64,000 bases of DNA from Streptococcus pseudopneumoniae. Lineage in GTDB: Bacteria > Bacillota > Bacilli > Lactobacillales > Streptococcaceae. Below, piece by piece: positions 62,260 through 64,000 of the stretch. Each line of letters opens with the position of its first letter. The first letter of the stretch is position 1. The notes below the pieces were generated by a model. It ran no database searches. It was not told the DNA's origin and was given only the letters and a program-made list of their open reading frames with translations. A program made the translations under genes and the position numbers. The stretch spans positions 1 through 64,000 of the forward strand of contig NZ_JVRR01000137.1 of NCBI RefSeq assembly GCF_001070715.1, written 5' to 3'.

Positions 62260-64000
62260 GTGAAACCATCAATAGTAAACAGAATAAAATCAAACTGGAC
62301 GCTGAAACGTCTAGGTAAAGTGGCAATGACAGTGGCTTTCACACTTGTGATTGCCATTTTTCTTTTAGCCATGCTGGGAACGGTGGTTCAAGCTGCGGGC
62401 TTGGTAGATGATACGGTCAATGTGGCAAATGAATACAGCCGATACCCACTTGAAAACTATCAACTGGATTTTTATGTGGATAATAGCTGGGGCTGGCTTC
62501 CGTGGAACTGGTCGGACGGGATTGGAAAACAGGTCATGTATGGACTATATGCCATTACCAATTTTATTTGGACAATCAGTTTGTATGTTTCCAATGCGAC
62601 AGGTTACTTAGTACAGGAAGCCTATTCCTTAGACTTCATTTCCGCTACAGCAGATTCCATTGGTAAGAATATGCAGACCTTAGCTGGTGTGAGTGCAAAC
62701 GGATTTTCAACAGAGGGTTTCTATGTTGGATTCCTCTTACTCTTGATTTTGGTTCTTGGGGTTTATGTTGCCTATACGGGACTGATAAAGAGAGAAACCA
62801 CAAAGGCAATTCATGCCATTATGAATTTTGTGCTGGTGTTTATCCTATCGGCTTCCTTTATTGCCTACGCTCCCGACTACATTAAAAAAATCAATGACTT
62901 TTCATCAGACATCAGTAATGCCAGTTTATCACTTGGCACGAAGATTGTCATGCCCCATTCCGATAGTCAAGGCAAGGACAGCGTGGACTTAATCAGAGAT
63001 AGCCTGTTTTCCATACAGGTTCAGCAACCGTGGCTACTGATTCAATACAACAGTTCAGACATTGAAAGTATCGGTATTGACCGTGTGGAAAGCCTGCTCT
63101 CCACCAGCCCAGATTCCAACAATGGCGAAGACAGAGAAAAAATTGTTGCGGAAGAAATTGAAGACAGAAGCAATACCAATCTAACCATTACAAAGACCAT
63201 TAACCGTTTAGGTACAGTCTTCTTCCTATTTGTCTTCAATATTGGGATTTCCATATTTGTATTCCTATTAACAGGAATCATGATTTTCTCGCAGGTACTT
63301 TTTATCATCTATGCTATGTTTCTGCCTGTGAGCTTTATTTTAAGCATGATTCCATCATTTGATGGTATGTCAAAACGAGCCATAACAAAGCTCTTTAATA
63401 CCATTTTGACACGAGCTGGAATCACATTGATTATTACGACAGCATTTAGTATTTCAACCATGCTCTATACCTTATCGGCTGGTTATCCGTTCTTTTTGAT
63501 TGCTTTTCTACAGATTGTGACCTTTGCAGGAATCTACTTCAAGCTGGGCGATTTAATGAGTATGTTTTCTCTACAGAGTAACGATTCTCAAAGTGTGGGA
63601 AGTCGTGTGATGAGAAAACCTCGTATGCTTATGCACGCTCACATGCACCGTCTACAGCGGAAACTTGGACGTTCCATGACTACTCTAGGGGCTGGGTCTG
63701 CCATTGTTACAGGTAAAAAAGGACAGTCGGGTTCGGGGAGTTCTGCAAGGACACAAGCAGATCACTCCCGACCAGACGGAAAGGAAAAATCAACACTTGG
63801 AAAACGTATCGGTCAAACCATCGGTACAGTAGCTGATACCAAAGACAGAATGGTAGACACTGCTAGTGGTTTGAAAGAACAGGTTAAAGATTTGCCGACC
63901 AATGCAAGATATGCAGTATATCAAGGAAAATCCAAAGTAAAAGAGAATGTCCGTGATTTAACCAGTAGTATTTCTCAAACCAAAGCGGACAGAGCCAGTG
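62260..64000 (+). CDS. orf15: Tn916 Orf15, polytopic channel protein (partial, runs off the window)
   Basis: The frame starts with GTG at 62260, because the ATG two bases before is followed directly by a stop; GAGGTG lies just upstream. It stays open to base 64000 (580 codons), so the C terminus is outside. The protein has a first membrane segment near residue 22, a stretch of WGWLPWNW, then several further membrane segments (about 155-175, 187-205, 320-350, 360-440) and a basic cytoplasmic tail. It is the VirB6-like TrbL-type channel component of Tn916, normally about 750 residues. Confidence 0.9.
   Translation, partial: MKPSIVNRIKSNWTLKRLGKVAMTVAFTLVIAIFLLAMLGTVVQAAGLVDDTVNVANEYSRYPLENYQLDFYVDNSWGWLPWNWSDGIGKQVMYGLYAITNFIWTISLYVSNATGYLVQEAYSLDFISATADSIGKNMQTLAGVSANGFSTEGFYVGFLLLLILVLGVYVAYTGLIKRETTKAIHAIMNFVLVFILSASFIAYAPDYIKKINDFSSDISNASLSLGTKIVMPHSDSQGKDSVDLIRDSLFSIQVQQPWLLIQYNSSDIESIGIDRVESLLSTSPDSNNGEDREKIVAEEIEDRSNTNLTITKTINRLGTVFFLFVFNIGISIFVFLLTGIMIFSQVLFIIYAMFLPVSFILSMIPSFDGMSKRAITKLFNTILTRAGITLIITTAFSISTMLYTLSAGYPFFLIAFLQIVTFAGIYFKLGDLMSMFSLQSNDSQSVGSRVMRKPRMLMHAHMHRLQRKLGRSMTTLGAGSAIVTGKKGQSGSGSSARTQADHSRPDGKEKSTLGKRIGQTIGTVADTKDRMVDTASGLKEQVKDLPTNARYAVYQGKSKVKENVRDLTSSISQTKADRAS

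Larger units (their letters stand above)
51847..64000 (+). mobile_element. Tn916-type ICE carrying erm(B) (partial)
   Basis: The segment begins with the characteristic Tn916 end sequence (AAAAATAGCATAAAAATCTA and continuation) and keeps Tn916 order: orf23, orf22, orf21, oriT region, orf20, orf19, orf18 (ardA), orf17, orf16 and orf15. An erm(B) segment and an ISL3-family element lie between orf20 and orf19. That resembles Tn6002-like derivatives, which carry erm(B) in orf20. The tet(M) region and integrase would be beyond the window. The exact terminal base is uncertain by a few positions. From 51847 to 52083 only Tn916 end sequence and a short hairpin-containing stretch (near 52022-52056) are seen. 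Confidence 0.93.

Overview
The window looks like a chromosomal stretch of a Streptococcus (S. suis, S. agalactiae or S. pneumoniae group) made up almost entirely of integrative and conjugative elements (ICEs) nested inside one another. The genus is inferred from the ISL3-type insertion sequence, the Tn5252/ICESa2603-type gene order, the Tn916/erm(B) arrangement and the low GC content. No ordinary housekeeping gene was recognised.

Region 1 (1-1414) is a complete ISL3-family insertion sequence whose terminal repeat begins at base 1. Region 2 (1415-17841) is the outer ICE, of the Tn5252/ICESa2603 family: a RepA-type initiator, a C5 methyltransferase, an Spx-like protein, a frameshifted CPBP protease, a boxA-like structured leader, then a conjugation operon (PcfB-like, VirD4, pilin-like, VirB6-like, PrgI, VirB4, a broken lysozyme/CHAP hydrolase), a possible PBECR4 protein, a calcium-motif protein and a giant methylase/helicase gene cut short at 17841. 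Several genes in this element are damaged.

Region 3 (17842-51846) is a second ICE, of the Tn1549-like clostridial type, inserted in the methylase motif of that gene. It carries its own KilA-N protein, initiator, PcfB, VirD4, SSB, VirB2/B6/B3/B4-like proteins, hydrolase, DUF4315 and DUF4366 proteins, TopB, C5 methyltransferase and an intact 2799-residue methylase/helicase with a TnpV-like gene overprinted in another frame. It also carries a five-gene restriction cassette (44099-49523): controller, two C5 methyltransferases, HaeIII-like endonuclease and a GHKL-ATPase/nuclease fusion. It closes with MobC, a relaxase, a candidate oriT and a truncated WYL-type regulator. A VOC/TfoX pair is passenger cargo.

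Region 4 (51847-64000, running off the end) is a Tn916-type ICE inserted in that regulator gene. It has orf23, orf22, orf21, the oriT region, orf20 fused to a fragment of the plasmid omega repressor, erm(B) with its leader peptide, an ISL3-family transposase, orf19, ardA, orf17, orf16 and partial orf15. The layout implies three sequential insertions, three type IV secretion systems, macrolide-lincosamide-streptogramin B resistance, and layered DNA modification, restriction and anti-restriction functions.
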